Assembly (NCBI RefSeq): GCF_016863175.1
Contig: NZ_BOOJ01000008.1
Coordinates: forward strand, 1 to 64,000
DNA from: Paraplanobispora siamensis
GTDB taxonomy: Bacteria; Actinomycetota; Actinomycetes; Streptosporangiales; Streptosporangiaceae
Direction: 5' to 3'
DNA: 64,000 bases
Shown: piece after piece, positions 25,217-33,939 of the stretch
Numbering within the stretch: position 1 is the stretch's first letter
Layout of the letters: each line of letters starts with the position of its first letter
Made by a program: the position numbers and the translations under genes
Notes under the pieces: generated by a model
Database searches by the model: none
Told to the model about the DNA's origin: nothing
What the model saw: the letters and a program-made list of their open reading frames with translations, nothing else

Positions 25217-26115
25217 AGGACGCGGCCGACCACGCGGGCGTACATCCGGCCGGGGCTGGGCACCGACGGCGGGGTGAGGAAGCCGGGCAGCATGGGCAGG
25301 TCGACGGCGAAGGCCTGGAGGCGGTCGTACAGGACGTCGGCGCCGGCCGGTCTCCTGTCGGGGTCCTTCTCCAGCAGCTCGGCCAGGAGCCGGTCCAGCT
25401 CCGCGGGGATCCCCGGGACCGGCGGCGGGCGCTCCTTGACCTGGCGCTCGAAGACGGCGTACTCGGTGGGGCCGGTGAACAGCTGCCGGCCCGTCAGCAT
25501 CTCGTGGATCACGCAGCCTAGGGCGTACAGGTCGCTGCGCGGGCCGGCCAGGCCGCGCTGGATCTGCTCGGGGGCCATGTAGGACGGGGTGCCCAGGATC
25601 TGGCCGACCCGGGTGAAGCTGGTGGAGTCGGTCTCCCGGAGCATCGCGAGGCCGAAGTCCAGGACCTTGACGCTGCCGTCGGGGCAGAGCATCAGGTTGG
25701 TCGGCTTGAGGTCGCGGTGGTAGATGGACAGCGCGTGGGCGGCCGACAGCACCGCGCAGGCCTGGGCGGCGATCGCGGCGGCCCACGGGACGGGCAGCGG
25801 GCCGTGCTCGCTGACCAGGTCGGCCACGGTGACGCCCTCGATGAACTGCATCACCTGGAACAGCCGCTGCTCGAAGGCGCCGAAGTCGTACAGGACGGGG
25901 GCGCCGGGATGCTCCAGCCTGGCCAGGATCCTGGCCTCCCGCAGGAAGCGCCGCTCCAGTTCGGCGTCCGGCCCGGGAAGCAGGCGCAGGAACTTGACGG
26001 CGACCCTGCGGTCGAGGTGCTTGTCGTGACCGGCGTAGACCGCGCCCATCCCGCCCTGTCCCAGAGGGAGGTCGTCGAGAATGTAGCGGTCGCCGATGAC
26101 CATCGACCCTCCCAT
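25210..26115 (-). CDS. soluble Ser/Thr protein kinase
   Basis: A 301-residue Hanks-type kinase consisting of the catalytic domain only: Gly-rich loop 'LGQGGMGAVY', Lys in 'RVAVKFL', catalytic 'YHRDLKPTNLM', 'DFGLA' and 'GTPSYMAPEQ'. No membrane segment or PASTA domain follows; the C-terminus is a short Pro-rich tail. It starts 13 bases after the methylase stop and is almost certainly in one operon with it. Two PP2C phosphatases nearby could reverse its action. Confidence 0.94.
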   Translation of the reverse strand: MGGSMVIGDRYILDDLPLGQGGMGAVYAGHDKHLDRRVAVKFLRLLPGPDAELERRFLREARILARLEHPGAPVLYDFGAFEQRLFQVMQFIEGVTVADLVSEHGPLPVPWAAAIAAQACAVLSAAHALSIYHRDLKPTNLMLCPDGSVKVLDFGLAMLRETDSTSFTRVGQILGTPSYMAPEQIQRGLAGPRSDLYALGCVIHEMLTGRQLFTGPTEYAVFERQVKERPPPVPGIPAELDRLLAELLEKDPDRRPAGADVLYDRLQAFAVDLPMLPGFLTPPSVPSPGRMYARVVGRVLA

Positions 26116-26128
26116 GGACCTGCGGGCA

Positions 26129-28066
26129 CTACACCCCTTGGCCGCACGGCCTCAGATGGCCGTCGACCAGTCCATCAAAGCCTAGCCGGATCAACGTCTC
26201 CCCCAGTGCCGCCGTCTCACGCAATCGATCTTCCAGAGCGGCCAGTTCGCGGAAGGCGACGCCGTAGCGCCGCTGCTCGGCCACCGGCAGCACCGGCACC
26301 CGGGCCCGGCGCACGTCGAGCCGGCTGGAGCTGGGATGCACGCGGGAGGAGTCGGCCGAGCGCAGGAAGCCCGCCAGGAAGTACGGGTCGAGCCGGGCCG
26401 GGTCCACCCGGTAGAGCGTGAGCTGCGGCCCGAGCGCCGTGCCCGGCAGCTCGACCACCCGGACCGCTCCCAGGGCGGTGGTCACCACGTCGCCGGCCTC
26501 GACCATGACCAGGCCGGGGTCGAGCACGGTCCCGCCGGAGGGGGCCGTGCCCGCGGCGACGTCGTCGGCGGTCAGCACCGGGACCGGGCCCTCGTCGGCG
26601 GTCATCCTGGCGGGGGCCTGCAGGATGGTCACCAGGCCCGCCTTGACCAGCTCGCCGATCGTCGTGGTCGGCAGCTCCTGCCGCTCGGAGAGCATCTCCA
26701 GCGCCGGGGGCGCCTCCGGCAGCGGGGCCGAGGCCTCCCTGAAGCGGTGGAGCGCGTCGCTGAAGTCGCGGACGAAGTCGACCCCGCCCTGCGGCGGGCG
26801 GTGCCGTCCCGGCGCGAGGTCCACCTCGTCGTCGAGCAGGTCGATGATCCGCACCGTACGGGCCCCGGGCGGCTCGGCCTCGGGGTCGGTCGTGTAGGCG
26901 CGCCAGGCGGGCTCCACGATCGACAGGTCCTCGGCGGCGTCCACGATCAGCAGCCGGGAGGGGGGCCGCTCGCCGTTGGGGCGGCGCAGCACCCACAGGT
27001 CCGGCCCGCCGGGGGCCAGGGCGATCACGGCCCGCAGCGCCCCCGCCCGCAGCAGGTTGCCGCGGATCCGCTTGCCGGGACGGCGGCTGGCCGCGGCGGA
27101 GGGCATCAGGACGGCTGCCAGGCCGCCGGGCCTGACGTGGGACAGGCAGTGCTGAACCCAGGCCAGTTCCGGCTCGCCGCGGGGCGGCAGGCCGTACTCC
27201 CAGCGGGGGTCGCCGGCCAGTTCCTCGTAGCCCCAGGCCCGCTCGTTGAACGGCGGGTCGCAGACCACCGCGTCGGCCAGCTCGCCGGCCAGCCCGTCCT
27301 CGCGGAGCGAGTCGCCGGCCACCACCCGCGCCCGCGTCCCGCGCAGCAGCAGCCGTACCGCGGTCAGCAGGGCGTTGGTCTCGTTGATCTCCTGGCCGAG
27401 CGGGACGCCCGCGTGCAGCAGGAGGGTGCCGACCCCGCAGGCCGGGTCGAGCACGGTGCCCTCGCCGGGATCGACCAGCTTCGCCATGAGGGCGGCGACG
27501 TCGTCCCTGGTGACGGAGAGCTGACGGGAGTGCGCCTCGACATAGCGCGCGCACAGGAACTCGAAGGCCGCCAGCGGCCCGTTCTCCGCGGCCAGCCGGG
27601 CGGTGAGCCGCAGCAGTGCGGGGTCCTCGTCCGGGGCGAGGCCGGGCGAGCCGGGCAGGTCGGCCGTGGCGGCCGCCACCGGCCCGCTCAGGGCCGTTAC
27701 GGCAGTGGCGTCGTAGTCGCCGGCGCGCAGGCGGGCGCCGTGCCTGCGCCAGCCCGCCGGGTCGCGCTGCAGGAACAGCAGGAAGGCCCCGATCCGGCCG
27801 ACCAGCTCGCCCAGGCGCAGGTCGTCGACCGTGGTGCGCATCCGCTGCCAGACCAGGTCGCCCAGGGAGACCTCGAAGGACTTGCCGTTGCCGCGCAACC
27901 ACGCGGTGACCTCGGACAGGGAGAAAAGCGGGCTGGAGGCGGTTCCTCCGATCGGCTGGGGGAAGTCCTCGTGACGACGGCGCCAGTTGCTCACCGCGGC
28001 TCGGCCGACGTCGGCGAACCGGGCGATGTCGCCCGCGTTCACGGTGATCTCCTGACTCTCCTCCAT
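26129..28066 (-). CDS. orphan N6-adenine DNA methylase with N-terminal HTH
   Basis: A 645-residue type I HsdM-like methylase. An N-terminal HTH (about residues 8-60, 'ARFADVGRAAVSNWRRRHEDFPQPIG') precedes a helical region and the N6-methylase domain with motif I 'LDPACGVGTLLLHAG' (about 205) and the catalytic DPPF in 'VVCDPPFNERAWG' (about 268). The last third resembles a target-recognition or HsdS-like part. No HsdR or separate HsdS lies nearby, so it is an orphan or part of a non-restriction system. The ATG at 28066 has no ribosome site, so translation may be leaderless. Divergent from a PP2C gene. Confidence 0.9.
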   Translation of the reverse strand: MEESQEITVNAGDIARFADVGRAAVSNWRRRHEDFPQPIGGTASSPLFSLSEVTAWLRGNGKSFEVSLGDLVWQRMRTTVDDLRLGELVGRIGAFLLFLQRDPAGWRRHGARLRAGDYDATAVTALSGPVAAATADLPGSPGLAPDEDPALLRLTARLAAENGPLAAFEFLCARYVEAHSRQLSVTRDDVAALMAKLVDPGEGTVLDPACGVGTLLLHAGVPLGQEINETNALLTAVRLLLRGTRARVVAGDSLREDGLAGELADAVVCDPPFNERAWGYEELAGDPRWEYGLPPRGEPELAWVQHCLSHVRPGGLAAVLMPSAAASRRPGKRIRGNLLRAGALRAVIALAPGGPDLWVLRRPNGERPPSRLLIVDAAEDLSIVEPAWRAYTTDPEAEPPGARTVRIIDLLDDEVDLAPGRHRPPQGGVDFVRDFSDALHRFREASAPLPEAPPALEMLSERQELPTTTIGELVKAGLVTILQAPARMTADEGPVPVLTADDVAAGTAPSGGTVLDPGLVMVEAGDVVTTALGAVRVVELPGTALGPQLTLYRVDPARLDPYFLAGFLRSADSSRVHPSSSRLDVRRARVPVLPVAEQRRYGVAFRELAALEDRLRETAALGETLIRLGFDGLVDGHLRPCGQGV

Positions 28067-28115
28067 ACTCAGCCACAGTAGTTGACTGTGCTGAAACGGT
28101 CTACAGCATCTTTGC

Positions 28116-28144
28116 TTGTGAAGTGCTTCAACCAGTGCTTTACT
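28116..28144 (+). promoter_or_regulatory. PP2C promoter, probably leaderless transcript
   Basis: TTGTGA (28116-28121) and TTTACT (28139-28144) have a 17-base spacer and place the transcript start about at the ATG of the PP2C gene (28151), which has no ribosome site. The near-palindrome TGAAGTGCTTCA (28119-28130) overlaps the -35 and could be an operator. Confidence 0.45.
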
Positions 28145-28150
28145 GCCTTC

Positions 28151-28948
28151 ATGGCACAAAACGAAGGACTGGCACTGCGCTACGCCGCCCGCTCCGACGT
28201 CGGCGTCCGCCGTGAGGCGAACGAGGACTCGGGCTACGCGAGCGCGCGTCTGCTCGCCATCGCCGACGGCATGGGAGGCCACGCCGGCGGCGAGGTCGCC
28301 AGCTCGATCGCCGTCAACGCCATAGCGGCCCTGGACGACAACCTGCCGTCCGAAGTCGACGATCTGAAGGCGGCGCTCAAGTCCGTCGCCAAGGACGTCA
28401 ACCACATGATCCGCGAGATGAGCGAACAGGAGCCCGCGCTGCGCGGCATGGGCACCACGCTCACCGCGATGCTGTGGGACGGCGACATGTTCGCTCTGGC
28501 CCACGTCGGCGACTCCCGTGCCTACATGCTGCGCGACGGCGCGCTGTACCAGATCACCCATGACCACACCCTGGTCCAGTCGCTCGTCGACGACGGGCGC
28601 ATCACCCCCGAGCAGGCGGCCGAGCATCCACGCCGGTCGATGGTCCTGCGGGTGCTGGAGGGCACCGGGGACGGCGAGCTCGACCTGACCCTGCGCGAGG
28701 CCCAGGTCGGCGACCGCTATCTCATCTGCTCCGACGGCCTGACCGCCGTGGTCGGCCCGGAGACCCTCTTCAACACCCTCAGTGAGATCGAGGACCCCGA
28801 CGAGGCCGTGCGTTGGCTCATCGACCTGGCCAACCGGGGCGGCGGGCCGGACAACATCACCTGCGTCGTGGCCGACTTCGGCCCCCACCCCGTCTCCGGC
28901 GAGCGGCTCGTCGTGGGCGCCGCGACCGAGCGCAAGCTCACCACCTGA
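28151..28948 (+). CDS. PP2C-type Ser/Thr protein phosphatase (copy 1)
   Basis: A 265-residue soluble PPM phosphatase. The metal-site motifs are intact: 'RREANEDSGY', 'IADGMGGHAGGEVAS', 'MGTTLTAMLW', 'HVGDSRAYMLR', 'ICSDGLT' and 'GGPDNITCVVADF'. No membrane tail, unlike PstP. It is closely similar to the PP2C at 37265-38032, and the two bracket the ATPase-flotillin genes. It probably dephosphorylates targets of the neighbouring kinase (inference). Confidence 0.94.
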   Translation: MAQNEGLALRYAARSDVGVRREANEDSGYASARLLAIADGMGGHAGGEVASSIAVNAIAALDDNLPSEVDDLKAALKSVAKDVNHMIREMSEQEPALRGMGTTLTAMLWDGDMFALAHVGDSRAYMLRDGALYQITHDHTLVQSLVDDGRITPEQAAEHPRRSMVLRVLEGTGDGELDLTLREAQVGDRYLICSDGLTAVVGPETLFNTLSEIEDPDEAVRWLIDLANRGGGPDNITCVVADFGPHPVSGERLVVGAATERKLTT

Positions 28949-28954
28949 GGCCCC

Positions 28955-28973
28955 CGGGCGCCTGGAGCGCCCG
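28955..28973. terminator. hairpin between convergent PP2C and ATPase genes
   Basis: CGGGCGC (28955-28961), loop CTGGA, and GCGCCCG (28967-28973) form a perfect stem between the stop codons of the two convergent genes and could act on both strands. Confidence 0.6.
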
Positions 28974-28989
28974 AGGAGCCTCTCCCGGC

Positions 28990-31900
28990 TCACGGCTCCG
29001 CGGACAGGCGGTCGGCGGCCTGCTCGATGGCCGTGCTGACCCGGTCGGCGAGCAGGCCGACCGCGCCGACGGCCCGGGTCATCGGGTCGTCGTCGGCGCC
29101 GCCGAGGCTCTGGGACCGCACGTAGGCGGCCTTCACCTCCGCCCACCGCCCGGCCTGCCCGGGGGTGAGCCTGCCGCGCAGCTCGGCCAGCTTGAGCAGG
29201 TTGGCCTCGGCGCCGGAGGTGAGGGTCTGCGCCTCGCCGAGATAGTGGTCGTCGATGACGGCCTCCAGCTCCCCGTCGTTCATCACCGGGACGATCCTGG
29301 CCGCGAGCTTGTTCATGTTCCGGTAGGAACCCTGCAGCTGGAACGGCGGCTCGGTCCTGGAGACGTCTGCCTGGGCGGCCGAGGCGATGTAGGCCCTGTT
29401 GACCTCCAGCACCACCTTCTGCACGTGCAGCAGCTTGCGCAGGACCGCCAGGACCTGCTCCAGCTCGACCGGGGAGTAGGGGTGGGAGAGCCGGTCGGCG
29501 CGGACGGCGGGGTCGTTCTGCGCCAGCCGTACCAGCAGGCGGACGTCGCCGCGGTCGCGGGAGGCCAGCGGGGCGAGGACCGGGTTGGAGGTGAGCGCGT
29601 TGTCCACGTAGCTCAGCGCGAACAGCTCGTCCCGGCCCGACAGGACGTCACCGAGGTTCCAGACGTCGGCCCGGTTGGCCAGCATGTCCGGGATGCGGAA
29701 CCGCCCGCCCGACTCGGTGTACGGGTTGCCCGCCATGCAGACCGCGAAGCGCTTGCCGCGCAGGTCGTAGGTACGGCTGCGGCCCTCCCAGACGCCCTCC
29801 ATGCGGCGCTGGGCGTCGCACAGCGAGATGAACTTCTGCAGCAGCTCCGGCGAGGTGTGCTGGATGTCGTCGAGGTACAGCAGCACGTTGGAGCCCATCT
29901 CCAGCGCGAAGTTGATCTTCTCGACCTCCTGGCGCGCGGTCGCGTCCGGGGCGTCGGCCGGGTCCACCGAGGTGACGTGGCCGAGCGCGGGGCCGTTCAC
30001 CTTGACGAAGACCAGGCCCAGGCGGTCGGCGACGTACTCCATCAGCGTCGTCTTGCCGTACCCGGGCGGCGAGATGAGCAGCAGCATGCCCATCTGGTCG
30101 GTCCGCTTGGCGTCACCGGCCGCGCCGAGCTGCTTGGCCAGGTTGTCGCCGATGAGCGGGAGGTAGACCTCGTCCAGGAGCTGGTTGCGGACGAAGGCGC
30201 TCATCACCTTCGGCCGGTACTCCTCCAGGCGCAGGCGCTCGCGCTCGGCGGCCACCAGGGCGTCGCGCCGCCGCAGATAGGCCCGGTAGGCCGGGACGCG
30301 GCGGGTCCTGAAGTCCCGGGTCCTGGCCAGGAACTCGTCCAGGCGCAGCGCCAGCGTGCGCCCGGCCAGGCGCGGGTGCGTGCCGAGCAGGTCCTCGACG
30401 GTGGCGGTGAGCGCCGCCGAGGAGTCGTGGCGGGGCAGCGCGCACAGCAGCACGGCCACCGCCTCCGGCAGCTCGGCGGAGCGCTCGAAGGCCCCCAGCC
30501 ACGCGTCGGCCAGCCGGTAGCGGCCCGGCAGGTCGCCCTCCAGAGCCCGCAGGTCCCCCTCGAACTCCTTGCGCGAGGTGCCCAGCGCCCGCTCGAACCG
30601 GTCGAGCAGGCTCCTGGCCCCGGCACTCGTCACGAACCCGGGAGGGCCGCCGGCCAGCTCCTCGAACAGGTACTCCCCGGCGAGGGCGACGTCGTCCCCG
30701 CCGTCCGGATCGACGGGTACGGCGAGCGAGGACATGAAGGACCCGATGGCGCCGGACAGGGTGCGGCAGGTCTCCTCCACCGCCTCCACGTGCCCGAACA
30801 GGGCACGCGCCCGGGCCAGCGACGCCGCCTTCGTGCTCCAGGCGGCGCGGGCGGCCTCGTCGGTCCCGTGCGCCCAGAACAGCTGGGCGGCCGCGCGGGC
30901 CGAAGGGGGATAGCGCAGCAGGGCGGCCCCGGCGTGCAGGCGCAGCAGGGCGTCGAGGATCAGCGTGGCGTCGTGGTCGTGCACGCCGCGCTCGTAGCCC
31001 TCGTCGTAGCGGCTCTCCGCCACCCGCCGGACGATCGCCGCCAGCGCCCCCTCGGCCACCGCCGCCTCGTGGAGCGCGTGCAGCGAGACCACCTGCTCGC
31101 CCAGGACCGGGGTCCCGGCCTCGGCGGCCGACAGGATCAGCGCGGCCAGGTGCTCGGCGCGGTAGACCTCGGGCGACTCCGAGGCCAGCAGCTGGTTCCA
31201 GAAGGGCCGGGTCTCGGCGAAGTCGGGGTCCCGGACGGGGGAGCGGTAGTCGGTGCCGGTGACGGCGAAGGCCATCCCGTCTCCGTGCGGGACCAGCGTC
31301 AGGTCGGCGGACTGGGTGGTCACCGCGAACCGGTGCCGGCCCAGCCGGATCGTCTCGCCGCCGTCGGCGTACAGGTCGAGCCGGTCGCGCAGGGCCCGCC
31401 CGGCCTCCTGACGGGCCGACTTGACCCGCCCCTCCAGCTCCTCGGCGCGGACCTGGTCACCCAGGGCGCGCAGCTCCCCGGCCACGGCGTGCAGCTTGGC
31501 CACCATCGGGTCCGCGGCGAAGTAGGTGTTGACCTCGTCGAGCGAGCCGAACGTGGCCACCCTCCTGCGCACGCTCGACAGGATGCGGTCGGCCGAGCCG
31601 GCCAGCCGGTCGGCCCGGCGGGCCCGCTCGTCCATCAGGGCCTGCCGGCGCGAGGAGAACGCCTCGTAGACGTCCTCCCGCTTGGAGCCGAGCTGCGCGA
31701 GGAAGTCGTCGAACTCGGCGAAGCGCGACTCCAGCGTCTCCAGCTGGAGCATCAGCCGGCCGAGCTGCTCCTCGCACCGCTCGGGGGTGTCGGCCACCGC
31801 CAGCGCCCCGGTGATCGCCTGACCCAGCAGCGCGAACTCGGCGGCGAAGGCGGCCCGCCCCTCCGAGCTCAGCAGCTCGCGCCGCCGCGCCTCCAGGGCG

Positions 31901-33939
31901 GCACGGGCCCGGTTGACCCCGCCGAGCACCTCGCCGATCCGCTCCAGGATCGCGGTGCGCACGGTCGCGTCGGCGATGTCGAGCGTGCCGACCACCTCGA
32001 TCACGACCTCCAGGCCCTGGGCCTGACCGGCCAGCCGCTCGCCGACCGGGCCCGCCTCGGCCGTGGTCGTGATCGCCGCCGCCCCGGCGGCCAGCCGTTC
32101 CACCTCCTCGTGGTAGGCGGCGAAGGCCCCCTCCCCGCTGAGGAAGGCGACCGCCCGCTGCGCGACGCCCGCGAGCTCGGCCTCCAGCTCGGCGTCCAGC
32201 CGACTGATCCGGTCCAGGTCCGCGTAACGCAGCTCGCGCAGGGTCACCAGGTGTCCCCGCGCCCGGCGGAGATCGGCGAGCAGGGTCACCCACTCCCGGG
32301 CGGAGCGCGGCGCCTCGGCCCGGGCCCGCCGTACGAGGGCGGCCACGTCCTGCGCGGCCTCCTCCACCGCGGCCTCGGCCTGGGCGGTGAGCGAGCGGAC
32401 GTTCTCGAACTCGTCGAGCACCTGCTCGGCCGTGGCCCGCACGTCGGCCACCGGCCCGCGCAGCTCGTGGTCGCCGAGCCAGTGGTAGTGGTCGAACACG
32501 CGGGTGCAGGCCGCGATCAGCGCCTCGAAGACGCCCGCCGACGGCGCCGTCTCCTCGACCATGCGCGCCACCGACAGGCAGTCGGAGATCCCGCGCACCA
32601 GCTCGGCGTTGCCGATCCGCTCCAGCGGACCGGTCCCGACCGGCTGGGCGGCGGCGTAGAGGTCGGAGGTGAACGGCGTCTGCCACACCTGCATCGGATG
32701 GACCCGGGTGGGCTCCTCCGAGACGGCCCGGAAGACCACCATCGTCCCGTCGTCGAACAGCGAGTACCCGTGGCAGGGGATCGGCGTGGCCACCTGCTTG
32801 CGGATCACGTTGTACGGCAGCAGCAGCGACCGGCCCTCGGCGCGGGCGTGGAAGACGTAGAGCACGTCCTCACCGTTGGCCGAGCGGATGATCCGCTCGA
32901 ACTCCAGGTCGGTGACGTCGGTGTCGAACGTCTTGCCCACGCCGGTGGACAGGTAGTAGCCGCCGGGGAAGATGATCCCCTGGTCCTCGGGGAGCCGCTG
33001 GCAGGCCTGGCCGATGCCGTCCAGCCGCACCACGTCCCTGGTGCGGGTGTTGAAGACCAGGTGCCGCCACTCGGTCTCGTTGTAGGGCCGGATGCGCAGC
33101 AGGATCAGCGGGCCGACCCTGGCGTGCAGGACGTCGGCGTCGGCGAGGCTCTGCAGCGGCTCGTCCACCGGCTCGCGGTAGACGCCCTCACCGGTCTCGG
33201 TGTTGTTCTCGATCTTGATGGTGAGGTCGCCGCCGACGGCCTCGACGAACACCTCGCCCTGGATCGAGATGTGCGGGTGGCGGCCGAGCACGTGGTCGTC
33301 GCGGGTGGTCGGGGTCCACTCGAAGTCGTGGGACGGCGGGAACACGTGGTCGCGCTCGCCCCGGTCGTCGATGTAGGACAGCGAGCCGTCCGTGCCGACC
33401 TGCCAGCGCAGCACCCGGATGTCGCTCGGACCGGTCCGGAAGACGGCCAGCATCTTGCCCTCGACCCGGCGCAGCTGCATCAGCCGGGTCTCGCGGTAGT
33501 AGCGGTAGAGCTCGGCGAAGTCCCGCTCGAAGCGCGGGTCCTTCGGCACCGGTCCGGGATCGAACCGGAACGCCTCGCCGTCCCGGGTGAAGCGGTGCGC
33601 GGAGAAGACGTCGTCGATCGTCGTCTCCGGCTTCAGGCCGATGAACACGTTGTAGCCGAACAGCATGAGCTCGCCGATGGAGACGATGTCGCGCGGCACG
33701 CAGTTGTTCTCGGTACGGATCCGCTCGGTGCCGACCAGGCGCAGCTCGGTCCCGCCGAAGACCTCCAGGCGGCGGGCGTTGAGCGCCTCGGCCCGCCGGG
33801 CCAGCTCCGCCGCCTGCTCGGCGAGCCGGGCGCGGAGCACCTCGTAGGTGCCCGCGTCCAGCGCCGTGGTCTCCGCGCTCCCCGGGACGCCTGGGGCTCC
33901 CGCGGTCGTGCTCTCGGTGACGGTCACGTCCGCGGTCAC
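28990..33939 (-). CDS. giant AAA+ ATPase ('DNA repair ATPase', DUF3686-like)
   Basis: A 1649-residue protein. The first 500 residues contain beta-rich segments ('RFDPGPVPKDPRFERDFAELYRYYRE', 'FVEAVGGDLTIKIENNTETGEG') as in proteins named ATPase involved in DNA repair (DUF3686). A long helical, coiled-coil middle follows, and a MoxR/dynein-like AAA+ module lies near the C-terminus: Walker A 'PPGYGKTT' (about residue 1291), Walker B 'NVLLYLDDI' (about 1353) and sensor 'MAGNPYTESGGRF'. No membrane segment. The GTG overlaps the flotillin stop (GTGA). Despite the name, no repair function is proven; coupling to an SPFH protein suggests membrane-associated remodelling. Confidence 0.85.
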   Translation of the reverse strand: MTADVTVTESTTAGAPGVPGSAETTALDAGTYEVLRARLAEQAAELARRAEALNARRLEVFGGTELRLVGTERIRTENNCVPRDIVSIGELMLFGYNVFIGLKPETTIDDVFSAHRFTRDGEAFRFDPGPVPKDPRFERDFAELYRYYRETRLMQLRRVEGKMLAVFRTGPSDIRVLRWQVGTDGSLSYIDDRGERDHVFPPSHDFEWTPTTRDDHVLGRHPHISIQGEVFVEAVGGDLTIKIENNTETGEGVYREPVDEPLQSLADADVLHARVGPLILLRIRPYNETEWRHLVFNTRTRDVVRLDGIGQACQRLPEDQGIIFPGGYYLSTGVGKTFDTDVTDLEFERIIRSANGEDVLYVFHARAEGRSLLLPYNVIRKQVATPIPCHGYSLFDDGTMVVFRAVSEEPTRVHPMQVWQTPFTSDLYAAAQPVGTGPLERIGNAELVRGISDCLSVARMVEETAPSAGVFEALIAACTRVFDHYHWLGDHELRGPVADVRATAEQVLDEFENVRSLTAQAEAAVEEAAQDVAALVRRARAEAPRSAREWVTLLADLRRARGHLVTLRELRYADLDRISRLDAELEAELAGVAQRAVAFLSGEGAFAAYHEEVERLAAGAAAITTTAEAGPVGERLAGQAQGLEVVIEVVGTLDIADATVRTAILERIGEVLGGVNRARAALEARRRELLSSEGRAAFAAEFALLGQAITGALAVADTPERCEEQLGRLMLQLETLESRFAEFDDFLAQLGSKREDVYEAFSSRRQALMDERARRADRLAGSADRILSSVRRRVATFGSLDEVNTYFAADPMVAKLHAVAGELRALGDQVRAEELEGRVKSARQEAGRALRDRLDLYADGGETIRLGRHRFAVTTQSADLTLVPHGDGMAFAVTGTDYRSPVRDPDFAETRPFWNQLLASESPEVYRAEHLAALILSAAEAGTPVLGEQVVSLHALHEAAVAEGALAAIVRRVAESRYDEGYERGVHDHDATLILDALLRLHAGAALLRYPPSARAAAQLFWAHGTDEAARAAWSTKAASLARARALFGHVEAVEETCRTLSGAIGSFMSSLAVPVDPDGGDDVALAGEYLFEELAGGPPGFVTSAGARSLLDRFERALGTSRKEFEGDLRALEGDLPGRYRLADAWLGAFERSAELPEAVAVLLCALPRHDSSAALTATVEDLLGTHPRLAGRTLALRLDEFLARTRDFRTRRVPAYRAYLRRRDALVAAERERLRLEEYRPKVMSAFVRNQLLDEVYLPLIGDNLAKQLGAAGDAKRTDQMGMLLLISPPGYGKTTLMEYVADRLGLVFVKVNGPALGHVTSVDPADAPDATARQEVEKINFALEMGSNVLLYLDDIQHTSPELLQKFISLCDAQRRMEGVWEGRSRTYDLRGKRFAVCMAGNPYTESGGRFRIPDMLANRADVWNLGDVLSGRDELFALSYVDNALTSNPVLAPLASRDRGDVRLLVRLAQNDPAVRADRLSHPYSPVELEQVLAVLRKLLHVQKVVLEVNRAYIASAAQADVSRTEPPFQLQGSYRNMNKLAARIVPVMNDGELEAVIDDHYLGEAQTLTSGAEANLLKLAELRGRLTPGQAGRWAEVKAAYVRSQSLGGADDDPMTRAVGAVGLLADRVSTAIEQAADRLSAEP

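Noticed and set aside
26129-28066. Complete type I restriction-modification system
   Set aside because: Only an HsdM-like methylase is present; no HsdR helicase-nuclease and no separate HsdS gene lies in the window.
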